A stretch of DNA of 5,935 bases. Source: Promethearchaeota archaeon. Its GTDB lineage: Archaea > Asgardarchaeota > Lokiarchaeia > Sigynarchaeales > SOKP01. The number at the start of each line of letters is the position of its first letter. Position 1 is the stretch's first letter. Below the pieces are notes generated by a model, which saw nothing but the letters and a program-made list of their open reading frames with translations, was not told the DNA's origin and did no database searches. Location of the stretch: NCBI GenBank assembly GCA_014729315.1, contig WJKD01000099.1, positions 1 through 5,935 of the forward strand, written 5' to 3'. The position numbers and the translations under genes are program-made. Positions 5,668 through 5,935 of the stretch are shown piece after piece.

Positions 5668-5935
5668 GTGGATAACGATAATTTAAAAAAAGGAATCACG
5701 TTTGGTTTATTCGGTGTAGTCTTAATTGGATTACAGCCAATCGTCGCAAATAGCCGTCCTAGCGAAATAGATGCATATATTTTCGCGGCGATTACGATTT
5801 TAATCGAGGCACTACTCTTTTTCCCTATAATGATGATTGAACGACGAAGTTTCAAATCTAAATTAGCAAATGTAAAAAACGAAGATGATAAAAAGGATAT
5901 CAAATCGCTTTTGAACGGGTGGAAAAATAATAAGC
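5668..5935 (+). CDS. EamA/DMT-family membrane transporter, third copy, cut off by right edge
   Basis: Seen: an open frame of 89 codons plus one base from a GTG to the window end, with no stop. The start is chosen because it matches the N-termini of the two preceding paralogues in length and register and has a TATA-like element at the expected distance. The translated part begins D-N-D-N-L-K-K-G, carries P24-I-V-A-N-S-R-P31 and D35-A-Y-I-F, two membrane segments (~10-28 and ~37-57), and a charged loop ending L-N-G-W-K (82-86) that is about two residues longer than in the second copy. Over the first 60 residues I count about 31 identities to the first copy and 27 to the second. The remaining eight membrane segments should lie to the right of the window. 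Role as for its neighbours: a cytoplasmic-membrane solute carrier of unknown substrate. Whether it is complete cannot be judged here. Confidence 0.85.
   Translation, partial: MDNDNLKKGITFGLFGVVLIGLQPIVANSRPSEIDAYIFAAITILIEALLFFPIMMIERRSFKSKLANVKNEDDKKDIKSLLNGWKNNK

Noticed and set aside
5619..5675. GTG-started mini-frame of about 18 codons across the second/third transporter junction
   Set aside because: It is very short, overlaps both genes and the promoter element, and has no resemblance to any protein I know.
5655..5903. 82-codon open frame on the minus strand at the right end
   Set aside because: It is antisense to the third transporter, whose plus-strand frame clearly matches the two preceding paralogues.

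Overview
This is an AT-rich window (about one third G+C by eye) that looks archaeal. The main reason is promoter architecture. Four separate genes have a BRE/TATA-like element centred about 27-29 bases before the start codon, with no Shine-Dalgarno sequence in between, which is the arrangement of leaderless archaeal mRNAs. The one gene that is clearly internal to an operon has a GGAGGGAG Shine-Dalgarno instead. Starts include ATG, GTG and TTG. The gene mix (LutA/LutB-type iron-sulfur proteins, a cytosolic Cys-type sulfatase, several EamA transporters) suits an anaerobic heterotrophic archaeon. An Asgard (Lokiarchaeia-like) source is a plausible guess, but nothing in the window proves it.

Layout. 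Bases 1-1884 (minus strand) hold a two-gene operon read leftward: a LutA/HdrB-like protein with two CCG cysteine-rich domains, then a LutB-like LUD-domain ferredoxin-type protein. The two overlap by 8 bases, and the LutB gene runs off the left edge just before its second iron-sulfur motif. Bases 1885-2080 are a divergent intergenic region with a good promoter for the lut-like operon and a weaker candidate for the rightward gene. Bases 2081-3601 (plus strand) encode a complete sulfatase-family hydrolase with a C-G-P-A-R formylglycine motif and no signal peptide. From 3680 to the right edge there is a tandem array of three related but divergent EamA/DMT-family membrane transporters (313 aa, 321 aa and a 5'-partial copy). 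Each is preceded by its own promoter-like element rather than being joined by coupled translation.

How the genes may work together. The lut-like pair would form an electron-transferring oxidoreductase module, with lactate or another 2-hydroxyacid as the family-based guess for its substrate. The sulfatase would act on a sulfated or phosph(on)ate-ester metabolite inside the cell. The transporters would move small organic solutes. A functional link between sulfatase and transporters is suggested only by adjacency and shared direction. The most notable points are the tandem expansion of a DMT subfamily with a strongly conserved N-terminal signature, and the clean split between leaderless and Shine-Dalgarno starts. 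I found no CRISPR, tRNA, rRNA, mobile element or defence system.
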